Shown: positions 1 through 11,150 of the stretch, piece after piece | How the letters are laid out: each line of letters begins with the position of its first letter | How positions within the stretch are numbered: the first letter of the stretch is position 1 | From: Plotosus lineatus | Taxonomy: Eukaryota > Chordata > Actinopteri > Siluriformes > Plotosidae | Direction of reading: 5' to 3' | DNA length: 64,000 nt | Assembly: GCA_024760905.1 (NCBI GenBank) | Contig: CM045729.1 | Coordinates: 60,563,580-60,627,579, forward strand | Program-made: the position numbers and the translations under genes | The notes under the pieces: model-generated | Told to the model about the DNA's origin: nothing | Databases searched by the model: none | Seen by the model: only the letters and a program-made list of their open reading frames with translations

Positions 1-271
1 ACAGGTACAATAGCCTTTTACACTGCAGGCTGCTCTTGATTCCAAAATGTTTGATTATTTCACAAAAATGATCTTGAGGTTTCTGTACTTTAGCAAAACA
101 CTAAAAACCTTTTAAAGTGGACTGTTGTTTTGTTTGTAAGAGTTTCTTTTACTACTTTAGTTATTTGCATAGTTTATGCAGTTATGCACTTCCTTCTAGC
201 TTCTCTTACTGCAAATGCAGTGATTCCTTTTTCCTACTAGGAAAGGACCAATGCCAAAGAGCTGTTAGCCT

Positions 272-475
272 GAACTTACATTTACAGTTACATTTACGGC
301 ATTTTGGCAGATGTTCTTACTTTTTTATCTCATTTATACAACTGAGCAGTTGAGGGTTTACGGTCTTGCTCAAGGGTCCAGCAGTGACAGCTTGGTGGTA
401 CTGGGCTTGAACCTCTAACCTTTTGATCAATAACCCAGAGCCTTAACTGCCAAGCTGCCGCTGCCACTGTGTCTG
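272..475 (-). mobile_element. SINE-C, tRNA-derived fish SINE copy
   Basis: Read on the - strand, the right side resembles a tRNA-like head (GGCAGTTAAGGCTCTGGGTT, then AGAGGTTCAAGCCC as a B-box-like segment). The body ends in a tail of the form CTGCCAAAATGCCGTAAATG, typical of tRNA SINEs in ray-finned fish. The A box is diverged, so the copy is old. No clear target-site duplication was found. The family name is unknown to me; the assignment to a tRNA SINE rests on the head and tail pattern. Confidence 0.7.
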
Positions 476-758
476 AATTGGGACAGACGCTAACCTAGAA
501 AGATGGCATCCATTACACAACAGCCACAGCTATGTATCCAGGTCTGATGACCAAGTAAAATCTCTCAGTCTGGATTATGTTGATATTACAGACCCCTGAC
601 ATACAAGATATGCACTTCAGTGGAGTAAGATTGCTTCACTGATTTACAAGGTAAGGCTACAAATTATATTGCAGGCTGTGCTCATGCATGCCATTCTCAG
701 TATTCGCCTGTACTTGAATTCCTAAAAAAGTCCATAAAGTCATGACAGGCTGCACATC

Positions 759-1751
759 CAGTGTTTCCTCTAAGCTGCGCGCGTGAGCAATTGCGCAGGT
801 GCTCGCACACCTCAGCGCACAAGAAAATCTATGCAGCACATAAAATAAAATTCAACATAAACGTATTAATTGCGTTGTAACTCGGCGAATGACAGGTGTC
901 CAGCCAATGATACGATAAGGTTCACTTCCGCTACGCAGCCAATCATAGCATTGACATTGCTACCACATTGTCATAGCCTACACGCGCCGTGCAGGTTAGC
1001 AAGCTAACACCAGTGCGGCGGAGTTCAGAGACGCAAATGCTAACCCCTTATCATGGCGAAACGAACGGGCAGCGACACATCCACTCACTCAGGTACAATT
1101 TAAGTCAGATTTGTGTGTATTCCAGTGACATTTATTAAGATTGGTTAATTATGGATATGAATCATTAAATGCTGTTACTACTAGATAATTTACAGGCAGT
1201 AGAAATGCTAATAAAAACCTGAGTAATTAGATATTTTACAGACAAAGAGCTACATGAATTTACACTGTATCACAAGCAACAGCACAGTCATTGTGCAAAA
1301 TGTGAATGTTTTAACAAAACATAACAAAATGTTATGTCTGAAAGGTGTATATGTATCATTTCTTCCAGAAATGGACCCTAAGCCAGGCAACAACTGGTCC
1401 TCTTTTAGGCCAAAGCAGGACTCTTTCCATTGCCAACGCAGGACTCCTCCCATGGCTAAAGCAGGACTCTCACATATAACATACTACACATCTCATGAAA
1501 AACAAGATTTTTTTCTTTAATTTTAAGTGGGCCAAATCACTTATAATAAAAGTAAACTAATGAAAATTGCTGCTGCAATTTGATTCTTTTAATAAGCCAT
1601 GTAACTTGCCATGATCTAAAGCTTTGAAGTGTGACACTGGTGTCTTGGTGTGGCCACAGCATACACACCTGATGTCGCTCACGATGGTCCTCAGTGTGCT
1701 CAGGGAGCTTATGTGTTTGCTCGGACACATGAAAAATTAGAGGGAACATTG
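759..1751 (+). mobile_element. Non-autonomous hAT DNA transposon, 993 bp
   Basis: The element starts CAGTGTTTCCTCTAAGCT and ends with the inverted form of CAATGTTCCCTCTAATTT. It is flanked on both sides by the identical 8-bp duplication TGCACATC (751-758 and 1752-1759), the hallmark of hAT insertion. The left part is GC-rich and contains an ATG at about 1053 (MAKRTGSDTSTHSG) that looks like the start of a transposase, but the frame ends soon after and no catalytic domain is present. I infer an internally deleted copy mobilised in trans. The perfect duplication suggests a fairly recent insertion. Confidence 0.88.
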
Positions 1752-1996
1752 TGCACATCACTTCTGTATGTGCACGTAGTCCTAATATTTCTTAAAGGTA
1801 TTAGGTATTATACAGAGTGGCAAGTCTGAATGTACATGGGGTATTGTATAATCAAATGTTTATTTATTGCACAAGGTATAATCATTGTCATCATCATTTA
1901 AAAAAAAAAAACACATGTTCTAATTTTTTTTGGTCTGCCTCCAGCCTTGATTATGTCATGTAATTATCTTTTTTGTTTATTTGGGTTTTTTTTTTT

Positions 1997-2093
1997 GCTA
2001 CATACTGTGTATATCCTGCAAAGGAAATTATTGTCTCTGCATTTAACCCATAGGCAATAATTTCCTTTGCAGGATATATATATAGTATGTAGC
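1997..2093. repeat. Long imperfect hairpin
   Basis: Arms 1997-2033 and 2055-2093 are inverted complements (GCTACATACT... pairing with ...AGTATGTAGC), separated by about 20 bases. The outer flanks are a T run on the left and an A run on the right, so pairing can extend further. The loop contains CTCTGCATTTAACCCAT, a motif that recurs at about 2428. This suggests the hairpin was formed by an inverted duplication of part of that dispersed repeat. Confidence 0.8.
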
Positions 2094-2139
2094 ACAAAAA
2101 AAAAGGGAATTATTTCCTCTGCATTACTGCATTATTGTG

Positions 2140-2427
2140 GGACCGGTGGCGTAGTGGTTAGGGTGCTGCGTTCATGATAGGGAGGTTGTGTGTTCAAATC
2201 CCAATTAGACCCCCACTGTACTAAGACCCCTGGGCAAGGTCTCAAGCACAAGTGTGCCTCTGTTCACCCAGCAGTACGAATGGGTACCAGTAAAAATTTA
2301 CTGGGAAGTTACCCGCGATGGACTGGTGTCCCATCAGAGAGGAATTGAACTCCTAGATGCTTCACGCTATGGAAACCGTGGATAAAGATCGGCCTGATGA
2401 GCCACTAGGCTCGGGTGTGAAAAGCCC
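2140..2427 (+). mobile_element. SINE-A, tRNA-derived SINE
   Basis: The head contains an A-box-like TGGCGTAGTGG and a B-box-like GTTCAAATCCC. The body has the family blocks AAGACCCCTGGGCAAGGTCT, GTGTGCCTCTGTT, GGGTACCAGTAAA and GGCTCGGGTGTGAAAA. Four more copies of the family lie at 13987, 20256, 41940 and 44281. This copy interrupts an unrelated dispersed repeat that resumes at about 2428. No exact duplication was resolved at the ends. Confidence 0.85.
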
Positions 2428-2600
2428 AGGCATTTAACCCATCAGAAGCAAACACACGCTTGTAGCAGTGGGCTGCCACAGACATTGGCGGTGCCCAGGG
2501 GACAGTTGGGTGTTTTGTTCCTTGCTCAATGTCACTTCAGCCATGAAGGTGCATGATGAGATGGTACTGTTCAATCCCCAACCCGACACGTTTTTTCTGC
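2428..2600 (+). repeat. Dispersed fish repeat fragment (GCATTTAACCCATC type)
   Basis: This segment contains GCATTTAACCCATCAGAAGC followed by GCAGTGGGCTGCCACAGACA and CCTTGCTCAATGTCACTTCA. That order of blocks is one I recognise from common repeats of ray-finned fish genomes. A shorter piece of the same repeat lies at 2024-2052 beside the hairpin, and SINE-A has inserted between the pieces. It has no coding capacity. Confidence 0.55.
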
Positions 2601-2629
2601 AGGTTAGTTAATTGAATCAATGACTTTTC

Positions 2630-3467
2630 AGGTACAAAGTGGCTTTTCGGTTACAAAGAAGCCTATCTCAACCAGACAAATGCAAGTTACCCTTGTAAAG
2701 TAAAAGTATGTTACTTAGTTAACATCACAACATTTATTTCCATAATAATAGTTGGGTAATTGCACCTCTTGATTTAATATAGTAAAGTATGCTTCACATG
2801 TGAGTCTTATGTAAATATACCAAACAAGTTCCTGACCAAAATAAATATGTGGCCCCACACTTACTCCTTAAAGCAAAGCGCTTGTGAAAAAAAAGACCGC
2901 ACACAATGTGATCAACAGATCACCAAAGCTCTACTTTAAATCAGGCAAAAACAGGTGACATTTTCATGGACAAAGACAGCGAAAACCCTCCCAAATGAGC
3001 AAAAAAAAAAAATCATTCTTATTTTTATATGACTGCAATTATATCAAGTATTCATAAACATTATGATGGAAACACTTCAAAATTGCTACTATTCAGCATT
3101 TAAAGAATCATTTTTATAATTAAATTCCAATTCCACTTGCTGCAAGCACTTTTGCTAAAGTTCCAGTACCGCCCCACCTTTTCCAGTATCCTTTACTTGG
3201 CTTTGTAAATTAGCACCATATGGGCACTCCAGAGAGACCTGTGGGAAACAGGAATTGTGAAAAAGTGATGCATTGAAAACAAACAAAAGAAACCAAACAA
3301 AACCAAAAAAGAAATGAGATTTTTCACTCATACAGACTAGAAAAGCTTCTAAAACCTGGCCTTATAAAAGACATTTGGATATGTGAGATAATTATCTTCA
3401 TAATGCATGACATAGCCAATGTTTTACCAAGAGCAAAATTACAGTGTATTTATAGTATAATATGTTG
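2630..3467. other. AT-rich DNA, no recognised feature
   Basis: There is no open frame or repeat family I can identify. It includes short A runs (about 2888 and 3001) and low-complexity AT-rich sequence. Confidence 0.6.
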
Positions 3468-3478
3468 CAGTGTTATTA

Positions 3479-3818
3479 AATCAATTCATTCATTTTCTGT
3501 AACCGCTTAATCCTAATTAGGGCCCCAGGGAGGCTGGCGCCCATGTCAGCTGACTTTGGGCAAGGGCAGAGTACACCCTGGACAGCTCGCCAGGCCATTG
3601 CAGGGCAGAAACACACTGATAGCTATGCAGCTACAATTGTCGAAAATGAGCAATGGTTATTTTACATGCCTCTCACCATAGATAGTGAGAGACATGGCCG
3701 GCCTATGATAACCCAGTTAGCTGCACTAGGGGGACACTGACAACCCAATGAAAGTGGGGCTTGAATCCCCAACCTTAGTATCAGTGATCCAGCACCTTAT
3801 CACCAGGCCACCACTGCC
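3479..3818 (-). mobile_element. SINE-B with L2-like tail
   Basis: The copy is bounded by the 11-bp duplication CAGTGTTATTA (3468-3478 and 3819-3829). Read on the - strand it has the SINE-B head (GGCAGTGGTGGCCTGGTGAT) and the shared body. It then switches, after the block meaning GTGTTTCTG, to the tail CCTGCAATGGCCTGGCGAGC and onward to CCTAATTAGGATTAAGCGGT. That tail is the L2-like type, not the RTE type seen in other SINE-B copies. Confidence 0.9.
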
Positions 3819-3971
3819 CAGTGTTATTACAGGCATTTGTCATACTTTTAAGAAACCTAACAAGCCTGTTAACTAAGCTATATAATTCTTGGCATGTGAT
3901 CTTTGACATCCTGCATGTTTATATGAAAATATATTGCAAACATATAATATTATCAAACACAACAAACATAT

Positions 3972-4518
3972 CCTTCCTTCCTTCCTTTTGACTTTTTCCC
4001 TTTCTTGGGAGTCACCACAGCGAATCATCTGATTCGCACATTTGATTTGGCATAGGGTTTTAAGTCGGATGCTCTTCCTGTCACAACCCTTTAACAAGGG
4101 ACAGAAACACACTGACAGCTTTGCAGCTACTCTTTATGAAAGTCAGCAATGGTTCTTTTACATGCCTCTCACTATAGACAGTGAGAGACATGGCCCGCCT
4201 TTGATAACCTAGTTAGTTGCACTGGGGGGACAGTGACAACTCTGTGGGGACTCGAACCCCCAACCTTAGGATCAGCGATCCTGAGCCCTATCCACTAGAC
4301 CAGTGTTTCCCAACCCCTGTTCCGTGGCACATTAGTGTGCCGTGAGAAATAATCAGGTGTGCCGCGGAAGATTAACCTTCACTTAGCGTGTAGTAACAGT
4401 GCTGTTCTGCTAGAGGGCAGTATCATGTTTGTTCCGTGGTGTGCCTCGTGATTTTTCTAATGTAAAAGGTGTGCCTTGGCCCAAAAAGGTTGGGAAACAC
4501 TGCACTAGACCACCACTG
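3972..4518 (-). mobile_element. SINE-B with RTE tail, split by a hAT MITE
   Basis: A perfect 17-bp duplication, AAACACAACAAACATAT, flanks the copy (3955-3971 and 4519-4535). On the - strand the head carries B-box GGTTCGAGTCC-like sequence. The body is followed by the RTE-derived tail (GGAAGAGCATCCGACTTAAA, then GATTCGCTGTGGTGACTCCC). The A-box region of the head is interrupted at 4301-4502 by a hAT MITE with its own duplication. The SINE therefore inserted first and the MITE second. Confidence 0.93.
4301..4502. mobile_element. hAT MITE, 202 bp, nested in SINE-B
   Basis: The ends are CAGTGTTTCCCAACC and its inverted complement GGTTGGGAAACACTG. Both sides carry the identical 8-bp duplication CACTAGAC (4293-4300 and 4503-4510), which is the SINE-B A-box segment itself. 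There is no coding capacity. Terminal repeats plus the 8-bp duplication identify the hAT superfamily. Confidence 0.93.
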
Positions 4519-4535
4519 AAACACAACAAACATAT

Positions 4536-5300
4536 AAAACTAGTGAAATTATAATGAAATTTATAATATATATATATGACTCAAAATCCTCCAACATTTC
4601 AAACGTGATTAAAAATGGTAAAAGATAATCAAATTGCTATTTGCACAAATGAAACCTGATTTAACATGGTTTCTATTTCTTCGAAGAAAGTGGTATAACT
4701 GAAAGTGGTGGTGTAGCTTCTGACTGTTACATTGGTATGCTCAAAAATAGAATACCTTGAGCAAGAAGAACTCTCTGAGTGGTTTCAACAAGAGAGAGCT
4801 CAGGTCCACATTTCAAAGTTCATTGGAAGTGCTGAGAGAAATGTTTCTGAATGGGATGATTTCGTTTGTGATTTTTTTTTTTTTTTTTTTTTTTTTTTCT
4901 GTAGGGCTACCTTAAATTTTGAGTGCACACTCATCAACTAAAGCTTGCTATGAAGAAAGACCTAGTCACTGTTCCATCCTACATTACTTCTAAAGTCATG
5001 GCAACCTTCAGAAATCACCTCTATGTACATATAGACAATAACAGCCAATTAATAGACAAATTAATTTAGAGTATATGAGCTTTAAAAATTTTAAACATTT
5101 TAAAAGTTCAATATGTGCCAATAGTAATAATATTAATGTGGGAGGTTTTATGGGTTACACTGTACATATTCATGTTGTGCCTCCAAATGTCTCATCAGAA
5201 TAAAAATGTTTTATCTTAATAATCCCTTAATATCTCTGTGGAAAAGATTAAGAATTACTGTATTGAGTTGAGGTGGAGTGGTGGAGGAGCACTGTGGTAA
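4536..5300. other. AT-rich DNA with a T tract, no recognised gene
   Basis: A run of about 26 T lies at 4873-4899, and there is short (TA)n at about 4567. Nothing else is identifiable. Confidence 0.55.
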
Positions 5301-5307
5301 GATTATA

Positions 5308-5508
5308 CAGTAGGCCCTCGTTATTCACTCCTTTTGTATGAAATATGTGTTTAAAGAAAAAGAAAACTATTTATTAAACCATTTAAACATTTTATTAACA
5401 TATTAAACCATTTTATTAACATATTTATTGATTAAAACATTATTAAACATTTTTTATTAACGCACATACACACACAAACAACACTGTTTCTCTCTATCGC
5501 TCTCTATC

Positions 5509-5587
<79 letters not shown>

Positions 5588-6160
5588 AAACTCTCTCTCT
5601 CTCTCTCTCTCTGAGTGGCTTACTCTGTATTTAAAGTGGAATTACCTGTTTGAAAGATCTGAGGTCTGGATTCAATATTAATTTGCCTCCTTGCTCCTTG
5701 CGAGAGCGGAGGTCTTTTGTCCAATGGAGCATTCTGTGCACGGAACATTTGTGGTGCCGCCCACTTCCGTGCACAAAAATGCTTTGTGGCCAAATGCGGA
5801 GCTTTTGAGACGGGGCGCAGCTCATCCGGACCTCCTCAAATAAGCTGCAATGAGTACTCTCAAAACTCTCAAAACTCACGAACCAACAGTACATCTCTCC
5901 TTTACGCTTGTGACAAACAAGCTTGTGGGTACAGTACTATGGAGATTCAACTCCCTCCTGGCCAATGGGAGGCCAATGGGAGGCCAGCAGGGCGGGATGT
6001 TGGGAGAGAGCCAATGAGAGAGAAACTCGCGCATTGTTTGAATTTTTGAATGACACGTTTGAATTTTTGAATAGTGCGTTTGGCACTTTTCGTAAGAAGA
6101 GGTTGTTTTTCATTAACTGGATTTTTCGTATTCAAAGGTTTTCGTAAGTAGAGGGCCGAC

Positions 6161-6162
<2 letters not shown>
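5308..6162. mobile_element. Probable Tigger/pogo-like non-autonomous element
   Basis: The left end CAGTAGGCCCTCG follows a TA. The right end, inverted, reads CAGTCGGCCCTCTACTTACG. The near-match of the ends and their Tigger-style form suggest a pogo-type element of about 855 bp. A (CT)n/(CA)n microsatellite lies inside. The right TA is not intact, since a TG repeat begins there, and no transposase is recognisable. Confidence 0.55.
5486..5611. repeat. (CT)n(CA)n(CT)n compound microsatellite
   Basis: The tract runs from CT repeats through a block of about 30 CA units and back to CT repeats. It lies inside the Tigger-like element above. Confidence 0.95.

Positions 6163-6223
<61 letters not shown>
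6161..6223. repeat. (TG)n(TA)n microsatellite
   Basis: A short TG run is followed by about 26 TA units. It lies directly at the right end of the element ending near 6162. Confidence 0.95.
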
Positions 6224-6226
<3 letters not shown>

Positions 6227-6235
6227 GAAGTCCCT

Positions 6236-6466
6236 TGAGGCAGTACGTTCACAGTAACGTTCTGGCAACTCCTGCAGCGACACTGGAACCCAGTCGTATC
6301 AGCACCTGCCCTTCCATTGAATCCCTCCAGTGGCGCCGAGAGTCGGGACTTGCTTCTTGGGTAACAGCCTGTCTTCCATTACTTCCTACCTAGTCTCTGC
6401 GCACTGGAGAGTATCACCAGCCGGGATACCAGCCAGAGCGCAGCTCCATAGTCTTTCGGGACTATG
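6236..6466 (+). mobile_element. Short element sharing its end with the zinc-finger LINE
   Basis: This is homologous to 32246-32505 in opposite orientation. Shared blocks include CTGGCAACTCCTGCAGC, TTCCATTGAATCC and CACTGGAGAGTATCACCAGC. It ends CTCCATAGTCTTTCGGGACT, which resembles the terminal CCATAGTCTCCCGAGACTGA of the LINE at 33328-35316. The sequence is non-coding. I infer a SINE-like, non-autonomous partner of that LINE, and the reading is tentative. Confidence 0.55.
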
Positions 6467-6468
6467 TG

Positions 6469-6479
6469 TGTGTGAGGTG

Positions 6480-6520
<41 letters not shown>
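6469..6520. repeat. (TG)n microsatellite
   Basis: About 20 TG units, lying between the short element and the left inverted end at 6520. Confidence 0.95.
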
Positions 6521-6521
<1 letters not shown>

Positions 6522-7392
6522 CGCTCCACCGAAAGTAGGCACTTGTCGCACAGACCACTATTGAGGTAAAGGCCAGAAAAGTAAAAATGGTCCATTTTTA
6601 TCGAAATTTGGATTTTTGCATAAACGATTAAAACAAGTATTCAACTATCACTTGCTCATGTGAAATCGACTAAAACTCACTAAAAATGTCTTTTTTTCCA
6701 TTTTTCTGGTGAGTACCCTCATAAAACTAGATAAAAACAGTAGTAAAAATTACTGGTTTTCGTTGCAATTATTCACCGAGTTCGGTATAAGACACACTAT
6801 AATCCATACATCAGAAGAACAGCCGTGAAGTAGTCTTTCCATTTTGGATACTGTTTAAAATGAACTTCCATGCCATTTCAGCGAATAAAATAAAGGTTAT
6901 GAAGACGATATGCTCATAAACAATGCAGGCTAGTTGCTAAGGAATATCTGAAACAAGAACACTCATTGGTCAGCTCGAGCTTGCACATGTGCTGTGCCTG
7001 TTACACGTTAACTTGTGGCATTTACTGCATGCTGAATTTATCTCCGACTTTCTCTTTAGTTTATTTATAATATTGTGAACACACATAATTTCTGGAAAAA
7101 GACAGTGAAATGTCATCTGTGATGTCGAGCAGTATTCGTATAGATGCTAAATTCGACGCGAGAATTGTGCTTTGAAGATTCCGGAATTCTTGGCGTTCTT
7201 GAAGATTATTTTGCCGGTGAGTATTTTTCTCAGCATGCAAAATTTGATTAAGGAAATTTTTTGATGATTTGATTTGTGTGTAATCTTGTCTGGACTGGAT
7301 ATGCTTGATCATGGGTTGTTTAGTTTTATACGAAAATTGGTCAAGACCTGAAAAATACTTAAATGTTTCATTCCTTTTACAAATGAACAAAC

Positions 7393-7433
<41 letters not shown>

Positions 7434-8140
7434 TCAGCTGTGTTGATGAATATTTTGATTTTGATGTTGATGAAAAAGAGGCATCTGTTAATAAAAGTAT
7501 GCATAAGTCAGTTTGTTGTGTTTGTGATGATGATGCGATCCTTTCTGCTGAGCAGGATATAGATGAAGGCATGATGAAGGCAGAGTTGATGAAGCTTACT
7601 TGTATAAAGAGATAAGAGAGTTTTGATATATAGTTTTCTTATATGTAGGTTTCTTAATTTCAGTGTGATTGTTTGAACCTGACAGTGTTTTTTGTTTTTT
7701 CAATCAGTATCATTTGAAGGCATTTGAACCTTTATATAATGGTTGCAAGGATACATACTGATCTTATTGGAATAAGCAGAAATAAAAAAATAGTCATTTT
7801 TTTTTTGTTCATTTTTGGGGGGTTACTATGGTGAATGATGGGTTTAAAAAGGGCCTGTCAGATTAAAATGAGGATGATTTCTCTTATCATCTCTTCCTAA
7901 AACTTTTCCTAGACATTGTTTTCTAAAAGTTTATATGGCTGAGGTGCATAAAAATGTTTGGTTGCTAAAGACTAATGATTTTGGAACATCTTGTGAAATT
8001 TTTAGTTGAATGCTGACAAAACAAATGGCATAGCTCGGCCAGTTTTCAAGGTATTGACAAACTTTGGTCTTACTCTATCTGTCAGTGTAAAAAGCTCATT
8101 TTTCATTTTTGGATGCAACATCCTACTTTCGGTGGAGTGG

Positions 8141-8143
<3 letters not shown>
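6520..8143. mobile_element. Unassigned DNA element with terminal inverted repeats
   Basis: The 16-base core CTCCACCGAAAGTAGG (6524-6539) recurs inverted at 8122-8137, giving a candidate element of about 1.6 kb. It sits between a (TG)n tract and an (AT)n tract, so a target duplication cannot be read. The interior includes a + strand acidic stretch (about 7387-7600, a long Asp run then CVDEYFDFDVDEKEASVNKS) in a broken frame. I do not recognise the superfamily. The Asp run is a (GAT)n microsatellite and may be accidental coding. Confidence 0.5.
7391..7432. repeat. (GAT)n microsatellite
   Basis: About 14 GAT units, within the unassigned inverted-end element. Confidence 0.95.

Positions 8144-8183
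<40 letters not shown>
8143..8183. repeat. (AT)n microsatellite
   Basis: About 20 AT units next to the right inverted end of the unassigned element. Confidence 0.95.
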
Positions 8184-8186
<3 letters not shown>

Positions 8187-8239
8187 TATCACAGATCCAC
8201 AGTACATAAAATTCACACACACAAACATTCTAAACATTA

Positions 8240-8655
8240 ACTTAGGTACTGTACTCGAATAATAATTGAAAAAGACTTTAATACTAGAGTTCTTTAACAA
8301 CAGTTCAGATGATTATTTCTCTTCAGGCACTTCACAGGAAACTGTCGTTTCTTCAGGAGAAAGTCATACTTCTTAAGAAGAGACATCCAATGTCATCATT
8401 ACCTTTTTCTGGCGCTTAGCCGGCATTTGAGTGGCATCATACAGCTTAACTGGTAATTAAAACACACTAAAAAAAGGCTCATTGACAACTTGTGCACGAA
8501 TGAAGAAAAGGGGGGCGTATACATCACCTCAACCAATCATTAGGAAGGAGGACAGCCATTGGCTGAATTTGAATCACGTGACACTTGCTTGGCAATCTGC
8601 GAATATGCGCATGCGGGAGTGCAAAACCGTGACTAGTCAAGGGCCTACTGTATAT
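8240..8655 (-). mobile_element. Tigger/pogo-like remnant
   Basis: On the - strand the right end reads CAGTAGGCCCTTGACTAGTC. About 130 bp after it match 57551-57677 (blocks GTCACGTGATTCAAATTCAG and CCAATGGCTGTCCTCCTTCC). Further in, an ATG at about 8430 reads MPAKRQKKVMMTLDV, like the start of a pogo-type transposase, followed shortly by stops. I infer an internally deleted copy. The left boundary is uncertain. Confidence 0.6.
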
Positions 8656-8660
8656 CAGTT

Positions 8661-8873
<213 letters not shown>

Positions 8874-8879
8874 AGATAT

Positions 8880-9805
8880 GTATTAGTTCCAACAAAATAG
8901 ATAAACTGCAATCTTAGACAATCATACAAAGAAGAGCTCAGGGGCATCAGGAGAAATCAGGGCTATCAGGTGCCAGTCGGGGCACTGTGTGTTTTGGATG
9001 CATGAACTGAGGAAGGCATCTGGTCTGTCAGGTCTGATTGGATGATATATGTCAGATGTTTGGTCATCCATAAATCACATGCAAATAACTGGACTTCCAT
9101 ATTACGTAAGCGAATCAATGATTGATAATTAACAACAAGAACATGAATACAGAAATTGTAATTAACATCTTTGAAATGAGTGATTATATTTGTAATCCTG
9201 AAATGGAGAGCTATCCAGGGAGATGTTCTCTAATAAATCATATTAAATTGTTAATGCTACCTGAATAAAAGAAATTGTATGAGTTACTGCACTTTTTAAT
9301 TATTGGATGATTTATGTGATCAATGTGTGAGTATATTATTCACTGAAGTGAGTGTTTTTTTTTCTTGTCCATTACACTCTATATAATGATTGCACGACTT
9401 ACCTTGCACAGGGAACACAATGTCCTCATGATAATCAAGGAGCTCGACCAACTGGTTTGAGCTAAGACCAATCAGAGATAACACATGATGCCATGATTCA
9501 GTATGAGGACCATAGTTGAAAGGACAGGTCTTGAGGGAGAAATCAGAGTTTTGAAATTAGTTATATGTGAGAGTAGGAATTTTGGGGAGCCAATCAGAGC
9601 TGGGGGATGGTAGGCCAAACAGAGTGGAATGAGCACTTTTTAAGCCAATACAGAGCTGGTAGATGGTGTATGAAGTCCTTTCTTGGAGCAATTTCATTTG
9701 TGTGAGTGATTGTATGCTACTTTTTCTAAAGGCTAAATAAACATCTGAAAAATTTATTTGGATCTCTGACATCATGAACTGGAAATTTTTCGCCAAGAAA
9801 CCACT
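8880..9805. other. No recognised feature
   Basis: Moderately AT-rich sequence without identifiable coding or repeat structure. Confidence 0.5.
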
Positions 9806-9809
9806 GAAC

Positions 9810-9844
9810 ACCCCCCCCCCCCCCCCGCCCGCCCGCCCGCCCGC
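9810..9844. repeat. C-run / (GCCC)n low-complexity tract
   Basis: About 16 consecutive C with a few GCCC units. It creates a spurious proline-rich frame. Confidence 0.9.
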
Positions 9845-9849
9845 CAGCA

Positions 9850-10335
9850 CCCCACATGCGACTGTAAACTCTATTTATTTTTTCCTACACCATAGCACAA
9901 CAATGAAAGCACCACTGCCAGCTATTGTAGTGGATGTGCAATTACAATTAATTGTTGTACAGTATGGCAAAAAAGCATGCTCCCCAGGGTCATACTCACC
10001 CCCCTGGTATCACACCGCCCCACTATTTGAGAAGAACTGGCCTTGTGGGAGCTCACCATGAGCCTTTCCTCGCTGTCATACGTAGCGTGTACACACAAAA
10101 AATTCTCCGACTTCTGCTGTTCCTCTGTTATGCATCATCTCATGCCTGCCAATGTGACAACTTCACCACAGTAGATGATCAGATGGGTTAGTTCACTTAT
10201 TGTTTATTCTTGTTTTATTGTTATTTATTAATAAATATTATGAAATGTTAATGTACATGTATTATTTTGAAATATTTATTGTTTTTATATGTTTATCTTT
10301 AACGTATTAGGTCAAATATACATGTTTATGGCAGG
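9850..10335. other. No recognised feature
   Basis: Short open frames here have no coding signature. AT-rich from about 10200. Confidence 0.5.
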
Positions 10336-10340
10336 TTATA

Positions 10341-10470
10341 TGATTTTGGGAGGGGGGTTGGAACGGATTAATTGGTTTTCTGTTATTTCTTATGAGAATA
10401 ATTGTTTCATCTAACAAACTTTTTGGCTTGCCCACGGAACAGATTAAATTCGTTAGACCAGGTACCACTG
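10341..10470 (-). mobile_element. Tigger/pogo end fragment
   Basis: On the - strand, directly after a TA, it reads CAGTGGTACCTGGTCTAACG followed by TTTAATCTGTTCCGTGG. This is the form of Tigger-type terminal sequences. The other end was not found. Confidence 0.55.
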
Positions 10471-10814
10471 TATATGAAATAGTATAATTTACATTGGACA
10501 TAATAGTCAAATATTTTCTTCTTCAGTTGATATGATGTTAGATGATGATAGACAGTGCCACGACATAAGTTGCGATCAATCATACACTCCCACAATCTGA
10601 CAGATCTAATTGCATATTATTGATTATATGTTTCGAAGATTGCTTGCATCTGTTGGTAAACAATGGTGTTTTTAGGTGTCTTTAAACTCTGTCCCATGAC
10701 AAAATCATGTTTAACTATAACTGTTCAAAACTGGATGTTGATATTGCATTAGAACCACTGATCTTCTTGACAGATCTGATATATCTGGTAGATTAGTATA
10801 TGTTGTGTTCATTC

Positions 10815-11150
10815 GTTAATTGATTCATTTTCAGAACTGTTTAGTCCTGCTAAGTTTACAGGTATCTCAGCCAACTCCAGGCGAAGGTGTGGTATATGCT
10901 GAACAGCTCGGCAGCCCATCACAGGGCCAACACATACACACAACCGATTATACCCACACTCATATCTAGGGACAATTTGGAACTGCAATTAGCCTAATGT
11001 TCATCTCTCTGGACTGTGGGAGGAAACCAGTATACCTGGAGAAAACCTGAAATAAAAATTAGAAATACCATTCAGATATAGCTTTGCTGAGCTCAAGACT
11101 TGAAACCAAAATCTTCTTGCTGTGAGGTGGACATGATAATCATGACATGC
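10815..11150 (-). mobile_element. Degenerate V-SINE-like copy with L2-like tail
   Basis: On the - strand the central conserved part is recognisable (GGTATACTGGTTTCCTCCCA, then CAATTTGT-type sequence). It is followed by the L2-like tail GGCTGAGATACCTGTAAAC and an ATGAATCAATTAA end. The head is strongly diverged. It is one of about 13 V-SINE-type copies in the window. Confidence 0.7.
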
